Source: Glaciecola sp965660625 (GTDB taxonomy: Bacteria > Pseudomonadota > Gammaproteobacteria > Enterobacterales > Alteromonadaceae). Taken from it: a stretch of 64,000 nt of DNA. Every line of letters begins with the position of its first letter. Positions within the stretch are counted from its first letter, which is position 1. Below are positions 1-9,192 of this stretch, one piece after another. The translations under genes were made by a program, and so were the position numbers. The notes below the pieces were generated by a model. The model had not been told where the DNA came from, did not search any database, and was given only the letters and a program-made list of their open reading frames with translations. Location of the stretch: the NCBI GenBank assembly GCA_965660625.1, contig CBFIAR010000007.1, forward strand, positions 87,819-151,818, in the 5' to 3' direction.

Positions 1-555
1 TACTTCTATTTGCAAGATCGAATTGGTGTGCACGGCGTTATTGGTACATTTCTTGGTTTCTTAGGTGTGGTTATTATAAGCCAAGATACGCATTCTGCGA
101 GCCCCGTGACTTTACTGCCCGTGTTAACCGCCTTAGCCGCCACTTGCTGTTATGGCATTGCCGCTTGTTTTATGAAAAAACATTTAAGTGGTGTAAAACC
201 GTTTGCAATCGCTGCTGGGAGTCAGGTATTCGCTGCATTGTTATTATTTCCTTTCGCTCTATACGCATGGCCTGAGGTTAACCCAGATGCAAGTACTTGG
301 GGGGCCGCTTTGGTTTTAGCTCTGGTTTGCACTGGCGTTGCTTATATTATGTATTTTGATTTGATTGCTAAAGTGGGAGCATCGCAAGCGATGACGGTTG
401 GCTATTTGGTACCTATGTTTGGTATTTTGTGGGGCATGGTCGTGCTAGGCGAAGTGCTTTCAAACTATGCCATGGTAGGTGGAAGCCTCATTATTGTTGG
501 TGTGATGATCACAACAGGTATTTTAAAACGCCGTCGCGCAAAGGTTGAGCTATAG
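1..555 (+). CDS. EamA/DMT-family transporter, 3' part
   Basis: The open frame runs in from the window edge, so only the C-terminal ~184 residues are seen. The protein is a chain of hydrophobic helices with short polar loops and a basic end (KRRRAK). This matches the second half of a drug/metabolite transporter with 10 helices (EamA family), including the typical last-repeat pattern ending in a small-residue helix (GGSLIIVGVMI). It would be an inner-membrane permease for a small metabolite; the substrate cannot be told. A Leu codon at 10 could be read as an internal TTG start, but the reading frame is open before it, so the gene is simply cut by the window. It is separated from glmU by about 180 bp. 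Confidence 0.8.
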   Translation, partial: YFYLQDRIGVHGVIGTFLGFLGVVIISQDTHSASPVTLLPVLTALAATCCYGIAACFMKKHLSGVKPFAIAAGSQVFAALLLFPFALYAWPEVNPDASTWGAALVLALVCTGVAYIMYFDLIAKVGASQAMTVGYLVPMFGILWGMVVLGEVLSNYAMVGGSLIIVGVMITTGILKRRRAKVEL

Positions 556-732
556 CTAGGCTTGGCCCTATCTCGCTTTAGGCCGTTCAAAGACGTTCTC
601 AAATATTCATTATTTGGGAGTAAGTTAACATCCTGTTATTGAGCCAGTAAGGTATCCAAATAGTAAGCAAAGTCTACTGACAAGGGGTTTTCAGTTAGAT
701 ACACTATGCGCCAAATTAGAAAGGAATGAAGT

Positions 733-2091
733 ATGTCGTTGAGTGTTATCATCCTTGCAGCAGGCAAGGGAACAAGAATGAAGTCGTCGTTACCTAAAGT
801 ATTGCACCCGATTGCGGGTAAGCCCATGGTTGAGCATATTATTAATGCAGCGAAAGAACTCGATTGCTCCAATATCAACCTTGTTTATGGACATGGCGCT
901 GATTTACTCGAAAAAGCCCTTGGCCATCACCAAGTGAATTGGTGTTTACAGGCGGAACAACTTGGTACCGGCCATGCTGTTCAACAGGCGGCTGTTCATA
1001 TTCAAGATGAAGATGATGTCATGATCCTAGTTGGTGACGCTCCACTTATTAGTAGTGAAACCTTAAGACACTTAGTTGAAGCAAAAGCACATGCCGATCT
1101 GGCACTATTGACAGTACATTTAGATGACCCAACTGGCATGGGTCGCATCATTCGTGAAGGTGACAACATTACCGCCATTGTTGAACATAAAGATGCGAGC
1201 GATGCACAGCGCGAAATTACTGAAATTAATACAGGCATGATGTTGATGTCTGGAAAAGACCTAAAACGTTGGTTAGGTAATTTGTCTAATGACAATTCGC
1301 AAGGCGAATATTATCTGACTGACGTGATAGAAATGGCCGCCAAAGAAGGTAAGACCATTCGTGCCGCTCACCCAGTGTGGGAGCGAGAAGTAGAAGGCGT
1401 AAATAATCGCCTTCAACTATCATCATTGGAATCGGCCTATCAATTTCGCAATGCAGAGGCGTTAATGACAGACGGGGTCAGTTTAGCTGACCCGCGTCGT
1501 ATTGACGTACGCGGCAAATTGACCGTTGGCCAAGATGTGAGCATCGATATTAATGCGATATTCGAAGGCGAAGTCGAAATAGGCAATAATGTGGTGATTG
1601 GACCAAACTGTGTGTTTAGAAATTGTAAAATTGGCGATGGTACGCGCATTGAAGCGTTTTCTTTATTGGAAGATGCCGTTGTCGCTGAAAATTGCAATGT
1701 TGGCCCCTATGCACGACTTCGCCCAGGCGCTGATTTACACAACGGCGCAAAAGTAGGCAACTTCTGTGAAGTAAAAAAAGCGATTATTGGAGAAGGCTCA
1801 AAAGTGAATCACTTGACCTACATTGGTGATGCTCAGATTGGTAAAGGGGTTAATGTAGGTGCAGGGACTATTACCTGTAACTACGATGGCGTGAATAAGT
1901 TCAAAACCATCATCGCTGACGGTGTATTTGTGGGCAGTAATAGCTCTCTTGTAGCACCGCTTAGTATCGGTGAGAATGCTACAATAGGAGCTGGCTCTGT
2001 GGTTACTAAGGACGTCAATGCGAAAGAACTGGCGATCGCGAGAGGTAAGCAGCGTGCAATTGCGGGTTGGGAGCGACCCAAGAAAAAGTAA
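733..2091 (+). CDS. glmU: Bifunctional UDP-GlcNAc pyrophosphorylase / glucosamine-1-phosphate acetyltransferase
   Basis: GlmU acetylates glucosamine-1-phosphate and then uridylylates it to UDP-GlcNAc, the precursor of peptidoglycan and LPS, in the cytoplasm. The 452 residues fit the usual length. The N-terminal nucleotidyltransferase signature (LAAGKGTRMKSSLPKVLHP) lies at about residues 8-26. The C-terminal half is a left-handed beta helix of hexapeptide repeats (for example IGNNVVIGPNC), ending with the conserved AGAGTITCNYDG segment and the acetyltransferase loop. The ATG at 733 follows AAGGAATGAAGT, which holds a ribosome binding site. Two genes downstream is glmS, which makes the glucosamine-6-phosphate for the same pathway; the DeoR-family gene lies between them. 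Confidence 0.98.
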   Translation: MSLSVIILAAGKGTRMKSSLPKVLHPIAGKPMVEHIINAAKELDCSNINLVYGHGADLLEKALGHHQVNWCLQAEQLGTGHAVQQAAVHIQDEDDVMILVGDAPLISSETLRHLVEAKAHADLALLTVHLDDPTGMGRIIREGDNITAIVEHKDASDAQREITEINTGMMLMSGKDLKRWLGNLSNDNSQGEYYLTDVIEMAAKEGKTIRAAHPVWEREVEGVNNRLQLSSLESAYQFRNAEALMTDGVSLADPRRIDVRGKLTVGQDVSIDINAIFEGEVEIGNNVVIGPNCVFRNCKIGDGTRIEAFSLLEDAVVAENCNVGPYARLRPGADLHNGAKVGNFCEVKKAIIGEGSKVNHLTYIGDAQIGKGVNVGAGTITCNYDGVNKFKTIIADGVFVGSNSSLVAPLSIGENATIGAGSVVTKDVNAKELAIARGKQRAIAGWERPKKK

Positions 2092-2117
2092 AATAGCCTA
2101 ATAAATAGCCTTTAAAC

Positions 2118-2158
2118 TTGCAAATCGAAATTTAATTCATATAATACCTTTCGATTTG
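2118..2158 (+). promoter_or_regulatory. Promoter with overlapping inverted-repeat operator for the DeoR gene
   Basis: TTGCAA at 2118-2123 and a perfect TATAAT at 2140-2145 are 16 bp apart, a good sigma-70 arrangement. A perfect 10-bp inverted repeat overlaps it: CAAATCGAAA at 2121-2130 and TTTCGATTTG at 2149-2158. One arm lies over the -35 and the other just after the -10. DeoR-family repressors often bind TTTCRTTT-like repeats, so autoregulation by the next gene is the likely reading (inference). Confidence 0.6.
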
Positions 2159-2177
2159 AAATTAAAGGCTTTCGGTT

Positions 2178-2948
2178 TTGCAGAAACGAAACACTCAACA
2201 ACGCCGCAGGGCGATCATTGAAACACTGAATGACCGCGGTGAAGTTGCCGTCGATGCCTTAGCGAAAGTGTTTTCGACATCAGAAGTCACTATTAGAAAA
2301 GACCTTGCGGAGCTTGAAAACAATGGGTTGCTGTTGCGCAGGTATGGCGGCGCCGTTTTACTTCCTAAAGAATCTTCTGAGCTTTCATCTGAAAAGCTTT
2401 CGAGTCGAAAGTTAGCTATTTCAGCCTTAGCATCGACACTCATTCAAGATCACAATCGTATTATTATCGATGGTGGCAGCACAACCTCAGCTTTACTGCC
2501 GCATTTACCCAAAAAAATGGGTCTTGTGGTCATGACTAACTCACTGCATGTTGCCAACACTTTGCTAGAAGGGGAAAACGAACCTCAGGTATTGATGACT
2601 GGTGGAACTTGGGATGCGCAATCTCATTCGTTCCAAGGACAAATGGCTGAAAACATGCTGAGGGCTTATAATTTTGACCAAGCATTTTTAGGTGCGGCAG
2701 GCCTAGATATTATGCGTGGCTCCACTACGTTCAACGAATTAACGTCCTTAAGCAGAACAATGGCCGAAGTATCAAAACAAGTTATAGTGCTCGCTGAGTC
2801 CGAAAAATTAGAGAGAAAAATACCCAACGTGGAATTGTCATGGTCGCAAATATCCATATTAGTGACGGATGAAGGACTCGATAATGAGGCCAAACAAGAG
2901 ATAGAAAAACAGGGCGTGACAGTTATGTGTGCGTCTTTTACTCATTAA
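2178..2948 (+). CDS. DeoR-family transcriptional regulator (GlmR-like position)
   Basis: This is a 256-residue DeoR/GlpR-type repressor. The N-terminal winged helix has the family pattern (EVAVDALAKVFSTSEVTIRKDLAELE, residues ~20-46) followed by the GLLLRRYGGA turn. The C-terminal sugar-phosphate sensor domain is of the isomerase-like type, with the motif IIIDGGSTTSALLPHL. The start is TTG at 2178; no ATG exists near the family N-terminus. It lies between glmU and glmS, the same place as the DeoR-type glmR regulator of Pseudomonas, so control of amino-sugar synthesis is plausible. That role is inferred from position; the ligand is not visible. Confidence 0.85.
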   Translation: MQKRNTQQRRRAIIETLNDRGEVAVDALAKVFSTSEVTIRKDLAELENNGLLLRRYGGAVLLPKESSELSSEKLSSRKLAISALASTLIQDHNRIIIDGGSTTSALLPHLPKKMGLVVMTNSLHVANTLLEGENEPQVLMTGGTWDAQSHSFQGQMAENMLRAYNFDQAFLGAAGLDIMRGSTTFNELTSLSRTMAEVSKQVIVLAESEKLERKIPNVELSWSQISILVTDEGLDNEAKQEIEKQGVTVMCASFTH

Positions 2949-3041
2949 ACTATTTTATTAAAAAGTGCTATTTCTTGGCGTTGCACTCGAGTATCAGATG
3001 AGCAACAGAAGACAACAGCAAAGACAGATTAGGATATCAAT

Positions 3042-4874
3042 ATGTGTGGAATTGTAGGTGCAATCGCTGAACGTAACGTTGTAGAAATTTTATTAGAAGG
3101 TTTACGCCGTCTTGAGTACCGTGGGTATGATTCAGCAGGTGTTGCGCTGCTTGATGGGGAAGGTAATTTGAGGCGTGAGCGACAGATTGGTAAGGTAAAA
3201 GCGTTGAGTGACGCTATTATTGATAATCCAATAAAAGGTGCCACGGGCATTGCTCACACCCGCTGGGCAACGCATGGCGGCGTGACCGAAAAGAACGCGC
3301 ATCCGCATTTTTCCAACGAACGAATTGCTGTTGTACACAACGGTATTATTGAAAACTACGAAGCGCTTAGACGCGATCTTCAAGCCAAAGGTTATACTTT
3401 TGGTTCTGACACTGATACCGAAACTATTGCACATACCGTTCACGAAGAAGTAAAAAAAGGCAAAGACTTATTGCTAGCGGTACAAGATTCTGTGAAGCAA
3501 TTTCACGGTGCTTACGGCACAGTGATCATGGACAAAGAAGACGCAAATCGTGTTGTGGTTGCACGCTCTGGTAGCCCGCTCGTAATTGGTCTAGGCATTG
3601 GTGAAAACTTCATTGCGTCAGACCAAATGGCATTGTTACCCGTAACGCGTCGCTTTATATTTTTAGAAGAAGGCGATGTTGCTGAAATTACGCGTACTTC
3701 GGTGACTATTTACGATCACCAAGGCGACATAGTAGAGCGCGACGTTTTTGATTCAGAACTAGAGCATGATGCAGGTGACAAAGGCGGTTATCGCCATTAC
3801 ATGCTTAAAGAAATTCATGAACAACCAACGGTAGTGCGCAATGCTTTGCAAGGCCGCCTAGGTGAAAATGACTTAGTTGAAGGTATATTTGGTGCTGGCT
3901 CTGAGGATATTCTAAAAGACATTAAACATGTGCAAATTATCGCTTGTGGTACCAGCTACCATTCAGGCATGACGGCGCGTTATTGGTTAGAGCAATATGC
4001 CAATGTGTCGTGTAATGTTGAAATTGCGTCTGAGTTCAGATATCGCAAATCAGTGGTACATCCGAACAGTTTGATTGTGACCATTTCACAATCGGGTGAA
4101 ACCGCAGATACATTAGCTGCGTTGCGTTTAGCCAAACAAAATGGCTACAAATCAAGTTTAACTATTTGTAATGTGCCAGGTTCCTCACTTGTGCGTGAGT
4201 CGGATATGGCATTTATGACCTTAGCCGGCGCTGAAATTGGTGTAGCCTCAACTAAGGCGTTTACCACGCAGCTAACCGCTTTCTTAATGTTGACCCTTGC
4301 CTTAGGCAAATATAACGGTATCTTGCCGGCAGACAAAAAAGCAATTGTTGACGGTTTACATAGTTTACCTATCAAGCTTGAAGAAACGCTAACCTTGACC
4401 AACAGCATAGAGTTGTTGGCGGAGGAGTTTGCTGACAAACAGCACAGTCTATTCTTGGGCCGTGGGGATCAGTATCCAATCGCAATGGAAGGTGCATTGA
4501 AGCTTAAAGAGATTTCATATATTCACGCTGAAGCTTACGCATCTGGTGAATTGAAGCACGGTCCATTAGCGCTTATTGATGATGAAATGCCAGTTATCGT
4601 AGTTGCCCCAAACAATGAATTACTTGAGAAACTAAAGTCGAACGTTGAGGAAGTAAGAGCTCGCGGCGGTATTATGTATGTTTTCGCTGATAAAGACGCT
4701 CATTTTGCTAGCGACGAAACCATGCGCGTGATCAACGTACCGCATTGCGAAGCGCCAATTGCCCCGATTCTCTACACTTTACCACTGCAGTTGTTATCCT
4801 ATTATGTAGCGGTGATTAAGGGTACTGATGTTGACCAGCCAAGGAATTTGGCGAAGTCGGTTACGGTGGAGTAA
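3042..4874 (+). CDS. glmS: Glutamine-fructose-6-phosphate aminotransferase (isomerizing)
   Basis: GlmS makes glucosamine-6-phosphate from fructose-6-phosphate and glutamine, the first step to UDP-GlcNAc. The 610 residues are full length. Cys2 of MCGIVGA is the glutaminase nucleophile; two SIS sugar-isomerase domains follow (first near ACGTSYHSG, second near LGRGDQYPIA). The C-terminus IKGTDVDQPRNLAKSVTVE is the near-invariant end whose coding DNA is the TnsD recognition site (attTn7). The transposon begins 24 bp after the stop codon, so glmS is intact, but its 3' flank is now transposon DNA. A ribosome binding site TAGGATATCA precedes the ATG. Confidence 0.98.
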   Translation: MCGIVGAIAERNVVEILLEGLRRLEYRGYDSAGVALLDGEGNLRRERQIGKVKALSDAIIDNPIKGATGIAHTRWATHGGVTEKNAHPHFSNERIAVVHNGIIENYEALRRDLQAKGYTFGSDTDTETIAHTVHEEVKKGKDLLLAVQDSVKQFHGAYGTVIMDKEDANRVVVARSGSPLVIGLGIGENFIASDQMALLPVTRRFIFLEEGDVAEITRTSVTIYDHQGDIVERDVFDSELEHDAGDKGGYRHYMLKEIHEQPTVVRNALQGRLGENDLVEGIFGAGSEDILKDIKHVQIIACGTSYHSGMTARYWLEQYANVSCNVEIASEFRYRKSVVHPNSLIVTISQSGETADTLAALRLAKQNGYKSSLTICNVPGSSLVRESDMAFMTLAGAEIGVASTKAFTTQLTAFLMLTLALGKYNGILPADKKAIVDGLHSLPIKLEETLTLTNSIELLAEEFADKQHSLFLGRGDQYPIAMEGALKLKEISYIHAEAYASGELKHGPLALIDDEMPVIVVAPNNELLEKLKSNVEEVRARGGIMYVFADKDAHFASDETMRVINVPHCEAPIAPILYTLPLQLLSYYVAVIKGTDVDQPRNLAKSVTVE

Positions 4875-4893
4875 ATTCGTTAGGGGGTATTAT

Positions 4894-4898
4894 TCCCG
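4894..4898. repeat. Target site duplication (glmS-proximal copy)
   Basis: TCCCG immediately precedes the terminal TGT of the transposon and is repeated exactly after the terminal ACA at the far end (25532-25536). A 5-bp duplication is what Tn7-family transposition makes, and its distance from the glmS stop matches attTn7 insertions. Confidence 0.93.
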
Positions 4899-4970
4899 TG
4901 TCCGAGTATATTAATGTTTGAAACTGGATATTAATGTTTGAAACTAGACATTAAAGTTTGAAACTAAGCC
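4899..4970. repeat. Right-like transposon end with three tandem TnsB-type sites
   Basis: After the terminal TGT come three direct 20-bp units in perfect register at 4911-4930, 4931-4950 and 4951-4970. Each starts TTAATG/TTAAAG and carries the core GTTTGAAACT. Dense abutting sites are the hallmark of a Tn7 right end. This end faces glmS, the same orientation as Tn7 in its attachment site. Confidence 0.88.
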
Positions 4971-4980
4971 AATAACATTA

Positions 4981-5008
4981 ACCCGCAGTTCTGCGGGTTT
5001 TGTCTTTT
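4981..5008 (+). terminator. Rho-independent terminator just inside the transposon
   Basis: ACCCGCAG TT CTGCGGGT forms a perfect 8-bp GC-rich stem at 4981-4998, followed by a T-rich run (TTTTGTCTTTT). It would stop glmS transcripts from running into the cargo, or replace the terminator displaced by the insertion. Confidence 0.8.
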
Positions 5009-5120
5009 AATCGGTTTGGTTGCTCAAATCACTAAAAAAGTGGAATAATGCTTAAAAGGATTATTAATTAAAATAATAAGAAATTGCGCAACTTGTTTTG
5101 CTAATAGGGTATGGAAATAT

Positions 5121-6700
5121 ATGGCTAAAAACACGAATTCATCATCAACTACCAGTTTCGAACAACATTTATGGGATACCGCCAACAAACTCCGTGGCAG
5201 TGTTGAATCTTCCGAGTACAAGCATGTTGTACTGAGTCTTATCTTCTTAAAATTCATTAGTGACAAATTTGAAGCGCAGCGGAAAAGTTTGATAGATCAA
5301 GGCATGGCTGACTATGTTGAGCAAATCGAGTTTTATGCCAAAGATAATGTGTTCTTTTTGCCAGAGCAAGCTCGTTGGTCTTATATTCAGCAACAAATGA
5401 AGCAAGACGACATCGCCGTCAAAATTGATTCTGCATTACATACAGTCGAAAAGAACAACCCTTCATTAAAAGGTGCATTACCAGATAACTACTTTTCTCG
5501 TTTAGGCTTGGTGGCCAGCAAGCTTGGCTCGTTAATAGATACTATTAATAACATCGATACCGCCGCCAACGAATGTGACATGAGCGAAGAGGACTTAGTT
5601 GGGCGCGTTTACGAATATTTCTTAGGTAAGTTTGCTGCTAGCGAAGGTAAAGGCGGTGGTGAATCTATACGCCAAAATCCATCGTAAGTTTAATAGCCGA
5701 AATGATTGAACCGTACAAAGGCAAAATCTATGACCCGTGTTGCGGGAGTGGCGGCATGTTCGTGCAGTCACTCAAATTTATTGATAGCCACAAGGGCAAT
5801 AAAAAAGACATTTCTATCTACGGGCAGGAATACACCAACACTACCTACAAACTGGCCAAAATGAACCTTGCCGTACGTGGCATCGCTGCCAACTTGGGAG
5901 AAGTGGCAGGCGACAGCTTTTTTAAAGATCAGCATCCTGATTTAAAAGCGGACTTTATTATGGCCAACCCGCCATTTAATCAAAAGCAGTGGCGAGGTGA
6001 AAACGAACTTGTAGGAGATCCTCGTTGGGCTGGCTTTAACGTGCCACCAACAGGTAACGCTAACTATGCGTGGATCATGCACATGATCAGCAAACTGAGT
6101 GAAAATGGCACCGCAGGTTTTGTATTAGCGAATGGTTCAATGAGTTCTAACACCAGTGGCGAAGGCGAAATTCGTAAAAAGATCATTGAACAAGACCTAG
6201 TAGACTGCATGATTGCCTTACCCGGCCAATTATTTTATACCACTCAAATTCCTGTGTGCTTATGGTTTATTAGTAAAAACAAAAAAGCGGTGGATGCCAG
6301 CGAAGACTTTGTCAAAAGACGCAACCGCCAAGGCGAAACCTTATTTATCGATGCCCGCGAAATGGGCAGTATGATAAGCCGCACGAACAAAGAACTGACG
6401 ACCGAAGATGTTGCCAATATCGCTCGTACTTACCATGCGTGGAGAGGTGAGGACAAAAACGGTGCTTATGAAGATATCGCAGGCTACTGTAAATCATCCA
6501 CACTTGAAGATATAAAAGCCAACGACTATGTGCTTACGCCGGGTCGCTATGTTGGCGCAGCAGATACCGCAGACGACGGCATTCCATTTGAAGAAAAGAT
6601 GAATGAATTGACTCAAACTTTGTTCACTCAAATGGCTGAAGGGCAGGAGTTAGATACGGCTATTCGAAATAACCTTAAGGAGATGGGTTATGGGGAGTGA
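5121..6700 (+). pseudogene. hsdM: Type I restriction-modification DNA methyltransferase subunit, frameshifted
   Basis: HsdM is the N6-adenine methyltransferase subunit of a type I RM enzyme. The frame is split in two. 5121-5687 codes for the helical HsdM N-domain (LWDTANKLRGSVESSEYKHVV). 5702-6700 codes for the catalytic domain with motif I (DPCCGSGGMF) and motif IV (NPPF). Across the break, GAATC at 5661-5665 stands where GAATTC is expected. Restoring one T gives an uninterrupted GGGEFYTPKSIVSLIAEMIEP, the standard family sequence. This is therefore a one-base deletion, not two genes. No slippery heptamer is visible, so programmed shifting is unlikely; a sequencing error cannot be excluded. 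The intact protein would be about 526 residues, the normal length. The end overlaps hsdS by 11 bp. Confidence 0.88.
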
Positions 6701-8132
6701 TTATCCTTTTACTAAATTAAAAGATATTTGTGTAAAGATAACAAAGGGTAGTACTCCTACAAAGAAAGATGGTGGCTTTACTGAGCGAGGAGTTAACTTT
6801 ATTAAAGCTGAATCAGCTAGCTATGACGGTGTTTTAAACGAAAGCAAATTTACATTTGTTACTGCCGAGATATATGCAAAATACAAGCGCTCTCAATTAG
6901 AAGAAAATGATATTCTCTTCTCAATGGCAGGTGCTTTTTTGGGTAAAACAGGTTTTGTTGAAAAAAAGCACCTACCAGCTAATACAAATCAAGCGTTAGC
7001 TTTAATTCGAGTAGATATCACATTAGCTAACCCAAAATTTGTACTCTACTGTTTACAGCAAAAGAGGGTTGTTCACTTTGTAAATAGCTCTATATCTCAA
7101 TCTGCTCAACCAAATATAAACCTTCAGCAAATTGGTGATTTGGTTATAGATTTCCCTGAAAGGAAAGTACAAGACTCAATTGTTAATATCCTTGATTCAA
7201 TTGATCAACGTAGTTTAATCAATCGTCAATCTAACCAAACCCTTGAACAAATGGCGCAGACGCTGTTTAAATGCTGGTTTGTGGATTTCGACCCAGTTAT
7301 CGACAACGCCCTTGCGGCTGGCAACGCCATCCCCGACGAACTGAAACACCGTGTCGAGATACGCAAAAAAGCCTACACCCTGCAAAAACAAAATCCCAAC
7401 ATCAAACCACTCCCGGTCGCCACCCAACGCCTATTTCCCAGCGAATTCGAGCACTGCGACGACAACACCCTCGGTATTCAAGGCTGGATTCCCAAAGGAT
7501 GGGAGGTGAAAGATATAAAGTCTTTATCTTTTAAACTAACTAAAGGTACAACTGCTACAAAAAAACAGATTGCCGATTCTTGTAGTGAGGTATTAGTTCC
7601 TTTTTTAAAGGTAAGAGATCTTACGGACAACAATGAAATTAAATTTGATGGATTAGACTCAATTCCTTTAGATGTTCACGAAAATCAACTTAAAAGATCA
7701 ATCCTTCATTCCGGAGATATACTTATTTCGATAGCTGGGACAATAGGCCGAATCGCTTTAGTACCTACTAATCTGAATAATTGTAACTGTAATCAGGCTC
7801 TAGCATTTATAAGGTGTAATCAAATTTCAGTAAGAAACTTTGTTTACCATTCCTTGCAAATAAACTCGATGCAAAGCTACTTCGAATCGAAAGTAGTACA
7901 GGCTGTTCAAGCAAATTTGAGTTTAGGTTCGGTAGGAGAAATAGACCTGATAGTACCTGATAACTCTCTGCTAGATATTTGGAACTCACAAACTGAAACA
8001 ATATTAAGTAAATTAGAATTAAGTCGTAATCAGAAGTTGGAGTTGGAAAAAATAAGAGATGTATTATTACCAAAACTTATCTCTGGCGAAATTAAATTAG
8101 GTTCGAGTACACAGGAATTGATGAATGCCTGA
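6690..8132 (+). CDS. hsdS: Type I restriction enzyme specificity subunit
   Basis: HsdS gives the HsdM/HsdR complex its DNA target. The 480 residues have two target-recognition domains: residues ~5-165 (starting YPFTKLKDICVKITKGSTP) and ~275-450 (starting WEVKDIKSLSFKLTKGTTA). Each ends in a helical dimer-type spacer; the central one reads NQTLEQMAQTLFKCWFVDFDP, a well-conserved segment. Both halves begin with the same kind of strand, the family's internal pseudo-repeat. The ATG at 6690 overlaps the hsdM stop, which suggests translational coupling. Parts of both recognition domains are lower in GC than the spacer, as is common for horizontally shuffled domains. The bipartite target cannot be read from sequence. 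Confidence 0.93.
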   Translation: MGSDYPFTKLKDICVKITKGSTPTKKDGGFTERGVNFIKAESASYDGVLNESKFTFVTAEIYAKYKRSQLEENDILFSMAGAFLGKTGFVEKKHLPANTNQALALIRVDITLANPKFVLYCLQQKRVVHFVNSSISQSAQPNINLQQIGDLVIDFPERKVQDSIVNILDSIDQRSLINRQSNQTLEQMAQTLFKCWFVDFDPVIDNALAAGNAIPDELKHRVEIRKKAYTLQKQNPNIKPLPVATQRLFPSEFEHCDDNTLGIQGWIPKGWEVKDIKSLSFKLTKGTTATKKQIADSCSEVLVPFLKVRDLTDNNEIKFDGLDSIPLDVHENQLKRSILHSGDILISIAGTIGRIALVPTNLNNCNCNQALAFIRCNQISVRNFVYHSLQINSMQSYFESKVVQAVQANLSLGSVGEIDLIVPDNSLLDIWNSQTETILSKLELSRNQKLELEKIRDVLLPKLISGEIKLGSSTQELMNA

Positions 8133-9183
8133 AATAGTCAAATGGAATGACATAAAAAGAGACTTTTCAGATGCACTATTAGTTGGCAATGGCGGTAGCA
8201 TCGCGTTGTCAGATAACTTTAGCTATAAGAGTCTTTATGGCTATGCAGACAAGCAAAACTTACTGCAAAAAGAAGCGGTTGCCGTTTTTGATAAGTTCTA
8301 TAAAAAGGAACGTGATTTCGAAAGAGTTTTGTATCGCTTGTGGCAAGCAGATTATATTAATGGTCTTTTTGAGGTTGATGAAGATGAGCAGAAAAAAGTA
8401 CGCATAGGATACACGAAAGTACGAAGGTCACTAATTGATGCAGTTAAAGATGTTCACCCAGCTTATAAACCTTCAGAATATAATTTATGGAAGGTGGGGC
8501 AATTTATTTCTGGCTTCAAAACGGTATTTTCACTGAACTATGATTTGATGCTTTATTGGGCGAGTCAACAAATCAATGATACTTCGCGAAACCGCATCAA
8601 AGATGGCTTTGCATCAAAAGTCCCGCGTAATAAAACTCAGAAAACTCGCACGTTCGCATTTTCTAGCGATATAAGTAAATTGCGCGAACCTTATGGGTTA
8701 AATGATACTACAACTTTAGTTTTTTATCCTCACGGGTCGCTTTTGTTGTATCAAACAAAAGCTAAAAAGCAAGAACGTAAAATAACGTCGTCTCAGGAAG
8801 ATAATTTACTTAACACAATTACTGATTTTTGGTCACGAAATGACGGTAATCCGATTTTTGTATGTGAGGGGGATTCTGATAGAAAGTTGGAGGCAATAAG
8901 TGGATCAAAGTATCTAACTCATGTCTTTCAAGAAGAACTCCCTCGTGCAGGTAATACCCTTACTATTTATGGTTGGGGAATGGGTGAGCAAGATTCACAC
9001 ATCGTTAAACAACTTGCCCAAGGACAATACAAAAAGATCGCCATGTCGATTCATATGCAAAATAAAAGTCCGATCCAGTTAGATAGAGAAATGGATCGGT
9101 ACTTAAGTAAACTTGAAAAAATTGTAGCACGAGAAAATGTTAAATTTTTTGACTCTGCTAGTGATGGTTGCTGGAAAAACTAA
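8125..9183 (+). CDS. DUF4917 (SIR2-like) protein inside the RM operon
   Basis: The 352-residue protein has features recalled for DUF4917: an early glycine loop DALLVGNGGSIAL (residues ~16-28), an FSLNYDLMLYWA segment near residue 137, a FYPHGSLLL segment, and IYGWGMGEQDSHI near residue 287. These resemble the nucleotide-binding loop, NYD and distal glycine motifs of SIR2-like proteins, some of which hydrolyse NAD in phage defence. Whether this one binds NAD is unknown. It overlaps the hsdS stop by 8 bp and ends 9 bp before hsdR, so it belongs to the RM operon. It could be an effector, a regulator of restriction, or a passenger gene. Confidence 0.75.
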   Translation: MPEIVKWNDIKRDFSDALLVGNGGSIALSDNFSYKSLYGYADKQNLLQKEAVAVFDKFYKKERDFERVLYRLWQADYINGLFEVDEDEQKKVRIGYTKVRRSLIDAVKDVHPAYKPSEYNLWKVGQFISGFKTVFSLNYDLMLYWASQQINDTSRNRIKDGFASKVPRNKTQKTRTFAFSSDISKLREPYGLNDTTTLVFYPHGSLLLYQTKAKKQERKITSSQEDNLLNTITDFWSRNDGNPIFVCEGDSDRKLEAISGSKYLTHVFQEELPRAGNTLTIYGWGMGEQDSHIVKQLAQGQYKKIAMSIHMQNKSPIQLDREMDRYLSKLEKIVARENVKFFDSASDGCWKN

Positions 9184-9192
9184 GGACTATTG

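Noticed and set aside
1002..1295. Antisense open frame in glmU and many similar antisense frames
   Set aside because: These are shadows of strongly coding frames on the other strand, with no family resemblance or ribosome site.
2949..3041. glmS ribozyme before glmS
   Set aside because: The spacer is only ~90 bp with no ribozyme-like core, and the ribozyme is known from Gram-positive bacteria.
4911..4970. Three tandem 20-bp repeats as a mini CRISPR array
   Set aside because: Units abut with no spacers, no cas genes are near, and the same core recurs inverted at the other transposon end, as TnsB sites do.
5655..5670. Programmed ribosomal frameshift in hsdM
   Set aside because: There is no slippery heptamer or run of identical bases at the break, only GGTGAATCTATAC.
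5702..6700. Separate short methyltransferase gene
   Set aside because: Adding one base at 5664-5665 joins it perfectly to the upstream HsdM N-domain, so it is the second half of one gene.
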